Source: Rhodoluna limnophila (GTDB lineage: Bacteria > Actinomycetota > Actinomycetes > Actinomycetales > Microbacteriaceae). Taken from it: a stretch of 64,000 nt of DNA. How positions within the stretch are numbered: the stretch's first letter is position 1; each line of letters begins with the position of its first letter. The translations under genes were made by a program, and so were the position numbers. Below, piece after piece: positions 17,206 to 28,212 of this stretch. The stretch spans positions 33,451 to 97,450 of the forward strand of contig CAMCXL010000006.1 of assembly GCA_945883505.1 (NCBI GenBank), read 5' to 3'. The notes under the pieces were generated by a model that ran no database searches, was not told where the DNA came from, and saw only the letters and a program-made list of their open reading frames with translations.

Positions 17206-18525
17206 CTACTTACTGGCTCTGGCGGCCCAGGTTTCAAATGCTAATCGAGGCTTCTTAACAGCATCGATTGAGACAACATCGCGGCGCAATACCGCGTTGG
17301 AAACCCAGCCGCTAAACACGCGAATCTTTCTTTCCCACATCGGCATGGCAAGACCGTGGTACCCGCGGTGCATGAGCCAGGCTAGGAAGCCGGTCACGGC
17401 AATGTTTCGGTACTGGAACACTCCAACACCGATTCCAAGGCCGGCAACAGCACCCATGTTCTTGTGGTTGTAGTCCTTTAGTCCCTCACCGCGAAGTGCA
17501 GCTACCAGGTTTTTAGCCATGAGTTTGCCCTGCCGAACAGCGTGCTGTGCATTTGGTACGCAGTAGCCACCAACACCGTCACCCGAAAGATCTGGAACGG
17601 CTGATACATCTCCGCAAGTCCAGGCGCCCTCGAGTACTTCTTCACCGTCAACCACTCGAAGTGAAGCGTTGGCAGTGATACGTCCGCGCTCATCGGTTGG
17701 AAGATCGGTGTGCTTCGAAACCGGGTTCGCCATAACACCGGCGGTCCAGACAATAGTGTCGGCAGCAAACTTCTCTCCAGTTGAAAGTTCGACAACTCCA
17801 TTGTCTGCAGAAAGAAGCTGGGTGCTCAGGTGAATCTTGGCGCTTCGCCCTTCAAGGTTTTTGATTACCCAGTGGCTGGTCTTTAGAGAAACCTCCGGCA
17901 TGATCCGCTCCATTGCCTCGACCAGGTGGAAGTTTAGGTCTTCAAATTTCAGCGTTGGGTAGTAGCGCAAGAGGTAAGTCGCAAGCGAAAGCATCTCTGC
18001 AAAAGCTTCGATGCCGGCAAAGCCACCGCCCACTACAACAAAGCTCAGCAGCCTCTGGCGGTCTGGTCCAGGCGGAAGGTTTCCAGCCTTATCAAAGTTG
18101 GTGAGGATGCGGTGACGAACCTCGATTGCTTCCTCAATTGTTTTCATTCCAATTGCGACTTCAGCAACCCCAGGAATTGGGAAGGTTCGAGAAACTGCAC
18201 CGGCAGTTACCACAACGTGGTCATACTCACGCTCATAAGGCGCAAGGCCAGGAACTTCGATTGTTACTTTCTTGTTCTGGTGGCCAACGTGCGAAACACG
18301 GCCGGTGATAATCTCGGTGCGCTTTAGGTGTCTGCGGTGAGAAACCACAGCGTGCCTCGGCTCTATTGAGCCAGCGGCAACCTCTGGAAGAAACGGTTGG
18401 TAAGTCATGTATGGAAGAGGGTCAATCATGGTGACCTCTGCCTCGTTTTTGCGGAGGTACTTCTCTAGTTTTCTAGCGGTGTAAAAACCGGCGTATCCGC
18501 CGCCGACTATGAGGATTCTAGGCAT
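17206..18525 (-). CDS. ndh: Type II NADH:quinone dehydrogenase family protein
   Basis: A 439-residue FAD/NAD oxidoreductase. The FAD-binding glycine motif is at the start (ILIVGGGYAG) and the NADH-binding one is in the middle (VVVGGGFAGIEA, about residue 165); TWTCGDVSAV near residue 310 is the second FAD contact. The C-terminal part is suited to membrane attachment. NDH-2 passes electrons from NADH to quinone without pumping protons. It follows the subtilisin-like gene by 12 nt on the same strand. A generic ferredoxin-type reductase is less likely given the overall pattern. Confidence 0.92.
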   Translation of the reverse strand: MPRILIVGGGYAGFYTARKLEKYLRKNEAEVTMIDPLPYMTYQPFLPEVAAGSIEPRHAVVSHRRHLKRTEIITGRVSHVGHQNKKVTIEVPGLAPYEREYDHVVVTAGAVSRTFPIPGVAEVAIGMKTIEEAIEVRHRILTNFDKAGNLPPGPDRQRLLSFVVVGGGFAGIEAFAEMLSLATYLLRYYPTLKFEDLNFHLVEAMERIMPEVSLKTSHWVIKNLEGRSAKIHLSTQLLSADNGVVELSTGEKFAADTIVWTAGVMANPVSKHTDLPTDERGRITANASLRVVDGEEVLEGAWTCGDVSAVPDLSGDGVGGYCVPNAQHAVRQGKLMAKNLVAALRGEGLKDYNHKNMGAVAGLGIGVGVFQYRNIAVTGFLAWLMHRGYHGLAMPMWERKIRVFSGWVSNAVLRRDVVSIDAVKKPRLAFETWAARASK

Positions 18526-18537
18526 TGGTCTAATTCA

Positions 18538-19749
18538 CTACTTCCGCTTGAGACTAATTGGGCCCCTGGCTTTTGGCCGGAAGGCAAAGTATAAAAATGT
18601 GGCTAATAGCCCAACACCAGCATACCCAGCCAGCGGTAGCCATAGGTTCGGGGCAGAGCTGGCGGGTTGCACGATTTCAACCACCGGGGACTCAATGGGG
18701 GTAAGAATTTCGCCGGGGGTTAGCTCTGGGGGTGCGTCTTTTCGATAAAGTTCGATCCACTCGGACAAAGACCCAAGCGGGTTTGATGAAACCTCGGCAG
18801 TCTCAATCAATAAAGCTTTCTCGGCATCGATCAGACCGTAGCCATAGGAAGAGGAGTAGTCCTCGAATCCAACTTTCACCGCGGATTGAATCACGCGGTT
18901 CACGACGTTGGCAGCATCTAGCTCCGGGTATAAAGATCTAATGAGTGCGACCATTCCTGAAACTATCGGAGCTGCCCCGCTAGTTCCAGACCAAATTCGA
19001 TATTCACCACCAGGGTAAGCGGCAACCAACTCTTCGGCTGGAGCAGTCACTGCGATAGTGAAACCGCTGGTGGAAGAAAGCTCGCTGGCCTGAGCATTTT
19101 TGTCGACTCCCGCTACTGCAATCACTCCTGGAATTGTTGCCGGAGCTGACACTTGCTCTGTTCCATCTTCTCTGTTTCCAACCGCTGCAACTATCACTAC
19201 ATCTTTTTCAAACGCGTATCCGAAAGCTTCGTCCCAAGTTTCTGGCCAGGCAACAGAATTTCTGGTGAGGGAAAGGTTAATCACTTGTGCTCCGTTATCA
19301 ACTGCCCAAATGATTCCCCTGGCAATCTGATCATCGGTGTCAAGCCCTTCAACACCGAAAGCCATCGAGACAGAAAGTAGCTGCGCCTTGGGCGCAGTAC
19401 CTAAGATTCCAGCTCCGTCATCCTCGGGGTTTGCTCTCCCAGCCAACAGCGAGGCGACCATGGTGCCGTGGTAACTGTTTTGTCCAACCGGAGTTAGACC
19501 ATCACTTGAACCAAGGCCAGAAACATCTATGCCACCAACCACCACGCCCGCAAGGGAAGGGTGAGTGGCATCAATTCCGGTGTCGATTACCGCAACTTTT
19601 ATCCCCTCACCCTGGCTTAGCTGCCAGGCCTTGGTGAAACCAAAATCGTTCAGCCAGTACTGGCGATCCCGGATGGGATCAGCAGAGGCTGCAGTGGAAA
19701 GTGAGAGTGTTAGAAGTATTGCCAAGGCCGAGGAGATTACTTTTCGCAT
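18538..19749 (-). CDS. Subtilisin-like S8 serine protease, membrane-anchored (mycosin-like)
   Basis: A 403-residue protein with a signal peptide (residues 1-23, ending ASA), an S8 catalytic domain with D56 (VIDTGID), H94 (YHGTMVAS), oxyanion N192 and S257 (SGTSGAAP), and a C-terminal membrane helix (about 372-393) with a short basic tail. This layout matches mycosins of type VII secretion systems, but the specific call is an inference. I chose the ATG at 19749 because the signal peptide then begins normally; an in-frame GTG lies at 19776. It overlaps the DUF501 gene by 13 nt and belongs to the eno-ftsB transcription unit. Confidence 0.88.
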   Translation of the reverse strand: MRKVISSALAILLTLSLSTAASADPIRDRQYWLNDFGFTKAWQLSQGEGIKVAVIDTGIDATHPSLAGVVVGGIDVSGLGSSDGLTPVGQNSYHGTMVASLLAGRANPEDDGAGILGTAPKAQLLSVSMAFGVEGLDTDDQIARGIIWAVDNGAQVINLSLTRNSVAWPETWDEAFGYAFEKDVVIVAAVGNREDGTEQVSAPATIPGVIAVAGVDKNAQASELSSTSGFTIAVTAPAEELVAAYPGGEYRIWSGTSGAAPIVSGMVALIRSLYPELDAANVVNRVIQSAVKVGFEDYSSSYGYGLIDAEKALLIETAEVSSNPLGSLSEWIELYRKDAPPELTPGEILTPIESPVVEIVQPASSAPNLWLPLAGYAGVGLLATFLYFAFRPKARGPISLKRK

Positions 19750-20231
19750 ACGCACCGAGCTATTGACCAACTGCACTTATCCAGAGCAATATCACCAATC
19801 GGATTTACCCCTGGAGCTGTGGCGAGAGAGTGTGCCACGAGCGAGTGCAGGCACTTCACCCGAGTGGGCATTCCCCCAGCCGAAATTCCATCGATTTCCT
19901 CAACCTCGCCAAGTAGGGCTCGGTCTTCGAGGTAGCTCCTATGAGCACTCGCGTAGCCGGCAGCTAGTTCTGGTTCTTGCTCAAGTCTTGTTTGTAATTC
20001 CATCATTAGGCCGCTTGCCTCAAGGGTCGAAACCGCTGAGGTGGCGGCTGGAAGAGTTAGGTAGTAAACAGTTGGGAACGGAGTCCCGTCTTCTAACCTT
20101 GGTGAAGTTTGCACCACAACAGGATTCCCACAAACACACCTTGCAGCGATTGCAATAATGTCACGAGCTGGTCTTCCAAGTTGAGTAGATACCGATTCGA
20201 TGTCCTTCTCGGTGACTTTAGTTAGTGGCAC
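19737..20231 (-). CDS. DUF501 domain-containing protein
   Basis: A 164-residue protein matching DUF501: an RPARDIIAIAARC segment near the start, FPTVYYLTLP in the middle and a cysteine-containing end (VKCLHSLVAH). Function unknown. In actinobacteria it sits after eno and a FtsB-like gene, as here, and is usually followed by an exopolyphosphatase gene; here a protease follows. It overlaps the FtsB-like gene by 14 nt and the protease gene by 13 nt. Confidence 0.88.
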   Translation of the reverse strand: MPLTKVTEKDIESVSTQLGRPARDIIAIAARCVCGNPVVVQTSPRLEDGTPFPTVYYLTLPAATSAVSTLEASGLMMELQTRLEQEPELAAGYASAHRSYLEDRALLGEVEEIDGISAGGMPTRVKCLHSLVAHSLATAPGVNPIGDIALDKCSWSIARCVCEK

Positions 20232-20679
20232 TAGCTATTTCCTGGTTGGGCTCTTCAAGTCCTGCCCGAAGCGCTGACTCCAAAAATGCATCGACCCAGT
20301 TTCCCTTATTCGCTAATACCTCGGCACTAAATCCGCTTCGCTTGCGCTTTTCAGCGAGCATTGCACCAACCGTTCCGGAAGTGTCGGAAACGTCAATACC
20401 TTCGGCGTCCATCACTAGAAAGCTAACCTCACCAGGCATAACAAAGTAGAGTCGGTCTCTGGCTTGGGCACGAATGTATACCTCGTCATCCCATCTGAGG
20501 CGCTCAGCTTCCATATCCTCAAGCTCTTGTTTGGCTTGAGCCACCAAAGCCTGATAGTCGGAAATTTGTTGGCGCTGCTCAAACCAAATTTGCACGCTTG
20601 GAGCAAGAGTGAAAACACCGATCAGAATTACTGAGAGTAGGGCCAGTGTGTAGCTGTTTAGCCGACCGGTAATTCTCAT
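20218..20679 (-). CDS. FtsB/DivIC family septum formation initiator
   Basis: A 153-residue bitopic protein: short cytoplasmic N-terminus, membrane helix (about residues 10-30), extracytoplasmic coiled coil (about 34-65) and the conserved ARDRLYFVMPGE motif that marks the family. It likely bridges FtsQ and FtsL in the divisome. ATG with AGGA about 8 nt upstream and 9 nt after the eno stop, matching the usual actinobacterial order. Confidence 0.93.
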   Translation of the reverse strand: MRITGRLNSYTLALLSVILIGVFTLAPSVQIWFEQRQQISDYQALVAQAKQELEDMEAERLRWDDEVYIRAQARDRLYFVMPGEVSFLVMDAEGIDVSDTSGTVGAMLAEKRKRSGFSAEVLANKGNWVDAFLESALRAGLEEPNQEIASATN

Positions 20680-20688
20680 GATCTATTC

Positions 20689-22011
<1,323 letters not shown>

Positions 22012-22067
22012 TCAAGAAACGTCGTCGTTAGCTCTACATACTTAGTTTAGTTTGAGAGGGCTTGCCA

Positions 22068-23276
22068 CTAGCCAATTGGCTTGATGTTTAGGCCTTTCAG
22101 GCCAGCCTTAGGCTCATCCAGTACCGCGAAGTGCTCAAACCCTTGAGTCTTGAGTGTTTCGAGCAACAGATTGAGCTTCTTCGGTTTTGGCTCAAGTCGA
22201 ACTAGGTATCCAGCCTTAATGGCCTCGGCCTGGGTTGCAAGAGCTGCCGTTTGGTTTTCCAGGTCAAAAACTAGCACCAGCAGCTTGGCACTGGTTTTAG
22301 TATCGGCGACTAATTCCGCGACCCTTTCAAAACCAATCGAAATTCCAACGGCAGGAGTTGCAACACCTAACCACTTTCCAACCATTCCGTCATATCTTCC
22401 ACCGCCACCAATTGATGCTCCCGATGCCGGGTGCTCAATTTCAAAAATTGTTCCGGTGTAATAACCCATTCCTCGAACCAGTGTCGGGTCAAACCTAAGG
22501 GCACCTGGGTGTAGCAGACCAACTGCCTCAAACAGCTCTTCGAGTTCCTTTGGAACTGAAGCCTTAGTAGAAAGTGAATTCAACCAAGCGGCAGTTGCTT
22601 CGGAAACTTGGTCTCCGAAGCGTTCCTTCATTTCTTCTTGAACTCCAGAAACTCCAACCTTGTCAAGTTTGTCGATGGTGATCATCGCCTTTGACTGATC
22701 TGAATCGGAAACACCAAGTGCTTTTATTGAAGCGGTCAAAAGTTTTCGGTGATTCACTCGAACCTTGGCATCTGTAATGCCAATCGCCTTTAGGGAATTG
22801 AGGCTTGCGTTGAGTAATTCAATTTCCGCAAAGCCAGATTCATCGCCGATGATGTCGATGTCGCACTGAACAAACTGGCGGTAGCGACCTTTCTGAGGAC
22901 GCTCTGCTCGCCACACCGGTCCAGTCTGAATGGCTTTGAACACCTTTGGGAGCTTGGCGTGATTGGTGGCATAAAAACGAGTGAGGGGAACAGTTAGGTC
23001 ATAGCGAAGACCTAAGTCCGCCAATTCTTCCGGGTTGGTATCCAATGCCTGATCTAGATCCTCACCGCGCTTTAGAACCCTGAAAGCAAGCTTCTCGTTG
23101 TCGCCGCCATCTCCTGAACTCAGGCGCTCGATTGCCTCCATGGCTGGAGTTTCAATCTCCTGAAAACCGTGCGAGGCGTAGCTGCCAACAATTTTGGCAA
23201 GCAAGTCATTGCGGCTGGCTTTTTCTTGAGGAAGAAAATCTCGCATACCGCGAGGAGGGTTGATTTGCGACGCCAT
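22068..23276 (-). CDS. hisS: Histidine--tRNA ligase
   Basis: A 402-residue class II aminoacyl-tRNA synthetase that charges tRNA-His. Motif 1 region begins PPRGMRDFLP, motif 2 is FKAIQTGPVWRAERPQKGRYRQF, the histidine-binding signature is VRGMGYYTG, and motif 3 is ASIGGGGRYD. The C-terminal anticodon-binding domain covers about 320-402. The ATG has CAGACT 7 nt upstream and no clear Shine-Dalgarno sequence. It lies 50 nt after mazG. Confidence 0.96.
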   Translation of the reverse strand: MASQINPPRGMRDFLPQEKASRNDLLAKIVGSYASHGFQEIETPAMEAIERLSSGDGGDNEKLAFRVLKRGEDLDQALDTNPEELADLGLRYDLTVPLTRFYATNHAKLPKVFKAIQTGPVWRAERPQKGRYRQFVQCDIDIIGDESGFAEIELLNASLNSLKAIGITDAKVRVNHRKLLTASIKALGVSDSDQSKAMITIDKLDKVGVSGVQEEMKERFGDQVSEATAAWLNSLSTKASVPKELEELFEAVGLLHPGALRFDPTLVRGMGYYTGTIFEIEHPASGASIGGGGRYDGMVGKWLGVATPAVGISIGFERVAELVADTKTSAKLLVLVFDLENQTAALATQAEAIKAGYLVRLEPKPKKLNLLLETLKTQGFEHFAVLDEPKAGLKGLNIKPIG

Positions 23277-23326
23277 GGTTTCAAGTCTGGCAGAACAAGC
23301 TCAAAAAGCCTGGATACCGGAGGCTT

Positions 23327-24019
23327 CTAAGCCTTGCCGATTACCCCTGCATCAAAATCATCACTGAGCTCAAACGCTCTGATCTCGACTTGTAATTCGC
23401 GTAAGGTTTCGCGAAGCGCCCGCTCTGAATCCAAGCCCTGGTGTTTGGCTGAGAGCACCAGAGCCAACAACAGGCCACCGAGTTGATCCTCATCGGCAAG
23501 CTCAAAAGCTGGCTTTGCCTCCGACTCCAAGACCCCGAGCTTTTGTGCCTTACCGATTACCTTGTCGGCCAACAGTAGCGCCGGCAGAGCGCTCGGAATC
23601 CCATCCAGCACGCTCTCGCGCTCTGGCTTTTCTTTCATCTTGTGAGCGTCCCAACTTTTCATGACATCATCGCCGGTTTCCGCTTTGTATTTTTCTAGCT
23701 CTTCCTTAGATCCAAAGACGTGCGGATGTCTCCCCTTCATCTTTGCAATTGAAAGCTCGGCAACATCTTGAATATTGAAAGGTTCCCCAAGCGAACCGGA
23801 TTCAGCCAAGTCAGAATGGAAAACCACGTGGTAAAAAACATCGCCCAGCTCTTCAAGTATCTGTTGGCGGTCGTTTGATTCGATGGCGTCAATCAGCTCA
23901 TAAGTTTCTTCGATTAGATACTTGGCCAACGACTGGTGAGTCTGCTCCGCATCCCAGGGACAACCTCCCGGAGCTCTGAGCTGACGTGCAGTTTCAATAA
24001 GCTCATCAATTTTTGTCAT
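23327..24019 (-). CDS. mazG: MazG family nucleoside triphosphate pyrophosphohydrolase
   Basis: A 230-residue enzyme of the all-alpha NTP pyrophosphatase group. The MazG signature CPWDAEQTHQSL and the metal-binding acids (EETYEL, then EELGDVFYHVVFH) are in the first 70 residues; a second divergent repeat follows. It hydrolyses non-canonical or excess NTPs. I chose ATG 24019 over an in-frame start at 24049 because AGGGGAAG lies about 10 nt upstream and homologs start near TKIDELI. It overlaps mfd by 14 nt. Confidence 0.93.
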   Translation of the reverse strand: MTKIDELIETARQLRAPGGCPWDAEQTHQSLAKYLIEETYELIDAIESNDRQQILEELGDVFYHVVFHSDLAESGSLGEPFNIQDVAELSIAKMKGRHPHVFGSKEELEKYKAETGDDVMKSWDAHKMKEKPERESVLDGIPSALPALLLADKVIGKAQKLGVLESEAKPAFELADEDQLGGLLLALVLSAKHQGLDSERALRETLRELQVEIRAFELSDDFDAGVIGKA

Positions 24020-27000
24020 TTTGCTTTTCTTCCCCTTGCAGGTTGTCAATTACTTCAAATATCTGCCTTGCAAACTCAATCAACTTCTTGCCCGAAACCG
24101 TATCGCCATCGGCTTCCTTAGGAACGGGCACTTGGAGCGATTTGGCCGATTGCAAATACTTTAGCCCGAGATACTGCCTGCTCAGTCTGACCTGCTCGGA
24201 CTCGGTCAAATCAACCGGGGTGATTCTTGCAATTCCAGTTAGGAGGTTCACATCTTTTAGTCCAACGCGATTGGCTATCTGTCGAAGTTCGGTGACCTCA
24301 ATCAGGTTTCGAACCTGCTCTGGTGCGGTGCCATAACGATCTTCTAGCTCGGCCAAAATGGCGTCGAGATTTTCTCTGGTGCTGGTTTCCCCCGATGCGG
24401 CACTGAGCTTGTGGTAGGCCTCCAGCCTCAGTCGCTCGGAGTCTAGGTAGGTGTCTGGGATGTGAGCGTCGATTGGAATTTCAAGTTTGAGCTCAGCAGG
24501 TGAATCAAGCTTTATGCCCTTGAACTCAGATACCGCTTCGCCAATCATTCGAAGGTATAGGTCAAAACCGACCCCGGCGATGTGCCCAGATTGCTCGCCA
24601 CCTAAGAGGTTTCCAGCTCCTCTTATCTCAAGATCTTTTAGCGCCACCTGAATACCAGCTCCGAGCTCGTTGTTTTGCGCGATGGTAGCCAGCCGGTCGT
24701 GCGAAGTTTCGCTCAATGGTTTGGCTGGGTCATAGAAGAAGTAGGCGTAGGCACGCTCTCTGCTCCTTCCGACTCGACCACGAATCTGATGCAACTGAGA
24801 TAATCCGAAGTGTTCCGCTCGATCAATAATCAAGGTGTTGGCGTTTGGAATATCTATTCCGGTTTCGATGATTGTGGTTGACACCAGAACATCAAACTTC
24901 TTTTCCCAGAAATCAACTACCACTTGCTCGAGGGCTGCTTCTGGCATCTGACCATGCGCAACCGCTATCCGAGCCTCCGGAACCAGCTTGGCTAAATCGT
25001 TTGCGGTTTTTTCGATTGTCGCTACCCGGTTATGTACAAAAAACACCTGGCCCTCGCGAATTAGTTCACGTCTGATTGCCGCCGCTACCTGCTTCTCGCT
25101 ATAGCCACCGATGAAGGTAAGAATGGGATGACGGTCTTCTGGCGGTGTAGCTAGAGTGGACATTTCCCGAATACCGGTGATTGCCATTTCCAGAGTTCTT
25201 GGAATTGGAGTTGCACTCATCGCCAAAATATCTACATTGGTTTTTATTGCCTTGAGTTTTTCCTTGTGCTCAACACCGAAACGCTGCTCTTCGTCGATGA
25301 TAATCAGTCCAAGATTTCTAAACTTTACACTGTCGGAAAGTATGCGGTGGGTGCCAATTACTAGGTCAACCGCACCGGTTGCAAGTCCTGCGATGGTTTC
25401 CTTTACCTCTTTGGCAGTTTGGAAACGAGATAGAGATTTCACGTTAACTGGAAAACCCGCAAAGCGTTCCAGAAAAGTATCGGTGTGCTGGCGCACAAGC
25501 AAAGTCGTTGGCACCAGCATCGCAACCTGCTTGCCGTCCTGGATTGCCTTAAATGCCGCGCGAATCGCCACTTCGGTCTTGCCGTACCCGACATCGCCAG
25601 CTAAAAGCCGATCCATCGGGATTGGCTTTTCCATATCGCGCTTGACCTCATCAATGGTGGTGAGCTGATCAGGGGTTTCCTGGAACTGAAAAGCCTCTTC
25701 CAGTTCGTGTTGCCAAGGGGTGTCGGAGGCAAATGCGTAGCCCTTGGAATTCATTCGAGCTGAGTAAAGCTTCACAAGATCAATTGCAATCTTTCGAACT
25801 GCTTTTCGGGCATTGCCCTTGGCTCTGGACCAATCCGAGCCACCGAGCTTGGAAATTACCGGCGCTTCGCCTCCGATATACCTAGTCAACATATCCAACT
25901 GATCGGTGGGGACAAAAAGTGTGTCTTCCGGGTAGCCGCGTTTAGGTGGTGCATATTCGATGAGCAAATATTCGCGCTGGTGTTGCCTAGCACCGATGCC
26001 GCTGCTTCTTTGAACAAGCTCCTTGAATCTTCCGATTCCGTGAATCTCATGCACCACGTAGTCGCCGGCTTTTAGAGTTAGCGGGTCAACTGCAGCGCCT
26101 CGCTTGACAGCTAGCTTCCTAACCTGGGGCGAGGTATAACTGCTTCTCGAGTAGTACTCGGTGTTGGTGATGAAAGTCATCAGGGAATCTTCAGAGACAA
26201 AACCTTTTTTGATTGGCGCCTGCAAAAGGTAAACCGTTTTCGGTTTTGGATTATCTGGAATCGTCTCGACAAGATCAGCCTCTAGTCGACCCTGAATAAA
26301 CACTTCCCGAAGTCTTTCGGCGGTGCCGTGACCCGCAGCGGAAACCACCACGAGGTGCTTTTGCTCAAGCTGAGCCGCTACCCACTCGAGGGCGGTTGAG
26401 TCCACACCTTTGAAGTTTGGAACCTCCAGAATGCCAAGGTTCACCACCTCCTCACTGTCCTCACCAAAGGGAGAAAGGGTCACAAGCTGAAAGCTCGAAA
26501 GTTTTGAACTAAAAGAAGCAAAGTCGATAAATCCTCCACCGGATAAATCAATTGGTGCCGATGCTCCATCCATGGCCGCATCCCAAGCGGCATGAAGAAA
26601 CTCTTCATTGGTTTCAACAAGGCTCGCCGCCCTGGCGGCGGCCTTTTCAGGTGAGAGCAGCATCACACTCACATGCTTCGGTAAGTAGTCAAAGATTGAG
26701 ATCATCTTTTCCGCTAATGCCGGAGCTAGTGACTCCATGCCCTCAACTGGCATGCCTAGGGAGATTTTCTCCAACATCGTGGAAAGGTTTGGAAACTCAT
26801 GCATCATTTCCCGTGCCTTTGCTGCAACCTTCGGTGTGATGATTAGTTCCCTGGCTGGATAGAGAGTTAGCGATTCAAGCTTGGTAGTTGAAGAGCGCTG
26901 GTCTGATACTGAGAACTCACGTATTTCTTCAAGCTCGTCACCGAAGAACTCAAGCCTGACCGCGTGCTCGGCAGTAGTTGGGAAGATGTCCAAAATTCCT

Positions 27001-27578
27001 CCGCGAACCGCAAACTCGCCTCTCCTAGAAACCATGTCAACTCTTTGGTAGGCCTGCTCCACAAGCTTTAGTGAAAGCTCAGGTAGAAGATATTCCTTGC
27101 CTTGGAAAAGTGAGAGCGGCGGGAACTTTTCAAGGCCTGCGACAATCGGCTGGAGTGCAGCCCTGATTGAGATCAGGACATAGACCTGATGCTGGGGATG
27201 GTTTTTTGCAAGCTCCTGCAATCGAGCGATGGTTTGATACCTGCGCCCAACTACCTCAGCGCTTGGGCTGAGTCTTTCGTGGGGCAGAGTTTCCCAAGAG
27301 GGAAAGAACAATATTTCGGCACTGGGATCCAAGTAAGCGAGCTCCTGCTCGATGTCCTCAGCTTCTCGACCGGTTGATGTCACCACGAGTTGGATTGGAG
27401 GCTTATCGCCTTTAAGTTCTGAAAACAGAGTCAGTAAAAAAGAATTTGCACTCTGGGGTGCGACCAGTGAAATTCGAGGATTTTCAAGCTTGGACTGAAG
27501 TTTTGCAAACGGGTAGCCCTGGCCCAGGCGCGCGAGGACCCCGTGTTTTTTCACAAGATCAAGTCTAAGCAGTGTCAC
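24006..27578 (-). CDS. mfd: Transcription-repair coupling factor Mfd
   Basis: A protein of about 1190 residues that removes stalled RNA polymerase from lesions and recruits UvrA. The N-terminal UvrB-like part is followed by the polymerase-interacting module (KAGDYVVHEIHGIGRF), the translocase motor with Walker A GDVGYGKT (K667) and DEEQ box (D762), the Mfd-specific RecG-type motifs (GRVGRSRERAYAYF, GAGNLLGGEQSGHI) and a C-terminal TRCF domain. I place the start at GTG 27578, which overlaps pth by 14 nt; the frame remains open to 27632. Confidence 0.96.
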   Translation of the reverse strand: MTLLRLDLVKKHGVLARLGQGYPFAKLQSKLENPRISLVAPQSANSFLLTLFSELKGDKPPIQLVVTSTGREAEDIEQELAYLDPSAEILFFPSWETLPHERLSPSAEVVGRRYQTIARLQELAKNHPQHQVYVLISIRAALQPIVAGLEKFPPLSLFQGKEYLLPELSLKLVEQAYQRVDMVSRRGEFAVRGGILDIFPTTAEHAVRLEFFGDELEEIREFSVSDQRSSTTKLESLTLYPARELIITPKVAAKAREMMHEFPNLSTMLEKISLGMPVEGMESLAPALAEKMISIFDYLPKHVSVMLLSPEKAAARAASLVETNEEFLHAAWDAAMDGASAPIDLSGGGFIDFASFSSKLSSFQLVTLSPFGEDSEEVVNLGILEVPNFKGVDSTALEWVAAQLEQKHLVVVSAAGHGTAERLREVFIQGRLEADLVETIPDNPKPKTVYLLQAPIKKGFVSEDSLMTFITNTEYYSRSSYTSPQVRKLAVKRGAAVDPLTLKAGDYVVHEIHGIGRFKELVQRSSGIGARQHQREYLLIEYAPPKRGYPEDTLFVPTDQLDMLTRYIGGEAPVISKLGGSDWSRAKGNARKAVRKIAIDLVKLYSARMNSKGYAFASDTPWQHELEEAFQFQETPDQLTTIDEVKRDMEKPIPMDRLLAGDVGYGKTEVAIRAAFKAIQDGKQVAMLVPTTLLVRQHTDTFLERFAGFPVNVKSLSRFQTAKEVKETIAGLATGAVDLVIGTHRILSDSVKFRNLGLIIIDEEQRFGVEHKEKLKAIKTNVDILAMSATPIPRTLEMAITGIREMSTLATPPEDRHPILTFIGGYSEKQVAAAIRRELIREGQVFFVHNRVATIEKTANDLAKLVPEARIAVAHGQMPEAALEQVVVDFWEKKFDVLVSTTIIETGIDIPNANTLIIDRAEHFGLSQLHQIRGRVGRSRERAYAYFFYDPAKPLSETSHDRLATIAQNNELGAGIQVALKDLEIRGAGNLLGGEQSGHIAGVGFDLYLRMIGEAVSEFKGIKLDSPAELKLEIPIDAHIPDTYLDSERLRLEAYHKLSAASGETSTRENLDAILAELEDRYGTAPEQVRNLIEVTELRQIANRVGLKDVNLLTGIARITPVDLTESEQVRLSRQYLGLKYLQSAKSLQVPVPKEADGDTVSGKKLIEFARQIFEVIDNLQGEEKQNDKN

Positions 27579-28212
27579 TCTCGGTTGGAGCGTGGTATTT
27601 GCCCTGGGCGGCAACGATACCGTTGCGAGCAACTTCCTCTAGGGCATCAGCTGCAATCTCCAGGGTGACAGCAAGCTCAGTCTTTTCTGAACTTGAGAAG
27701 TTTTTCAAGACGTAATCAGCTGCGTCAGATGTTCCAGGTGGTCGGCCAATACCGAGGCGAATCCGAGCAAAGTCGTTCGTGTCGATTGCCGAAATAATAT
27801 CGCGAATGCCGTTATGCCCTCCGTGGCCGCCGCCTTGCTTTAGCCTGAAGCTGGCAGGTGGGATATCCAGCTCGTCGTGAGCCACAATCAACGACTCGGG
27901 GTCGAGTTTGTAAAAGCTCATCAAAGATGAAGTTGGTCCCCCGGAAAGATTCATGAATGAAAGTGGTTTAGCCAAAATAAGCTTTGGGCCACCAATGATT
28001 TTTACCTCGGCTACCAGTGCGTTTGATTTGTGAGCCTTGAAGGTTTCGCCAAACCTTGCCGCAACAACGTCAAGCAGCATCTGCCCGACGTTATGGCGGT
28101 TAAGTGCATAGTTGGGCCCGGGATTACCGAGCCCAACTACTAAAAAGGTATTACTCAGCTTTAGCGTCCGAAGCCTTAGCTGCTTCTGGAGCAGCCTCAG
28201 CTGCAACTGCAA
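27565..28212 (-). CDS. pth: Peptidyl-tRNA hydrolase
   Basis: Pth cleaves peptidyl-tRNA released from stalled ribosomes. The domain begins FLVVGLGNPG and holds the catalytic histidine in LNRHNVG, FMNLSG, and the aspartate in HDELDIP, with GGHGGHNGIR following. The 215-residue coordinates use the TTG at 28212, the only canonical start codon that keeps the whole domain; GAGGA lies 5 nt upstream. That start overlaps rplY by 62 nt and adds a basic 18-residue extension. Homologs begin close to a CTG at 28158, so the true start is uncertain. Confidence 0.93.
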   Translation of the reverse strand: MQLQLRLLQKQLRLRTLKLSNTFLVVGLGNPGPNYALNRHNVGQMLLDVVAARFGETFKAHKSNALVAEVKIIGGPKLILAKPLSFMNLSGGPTSSLMSFYKLDPESLIVAHDELDIPPASFRLKQGGGHGGHNGIRDIISAIDTNDFARIRLGIGRPPGTSDAADYVLKNFSSSEKTELAVTLEIAADALEEVARNGIVAAQGKYHAPTESDTA

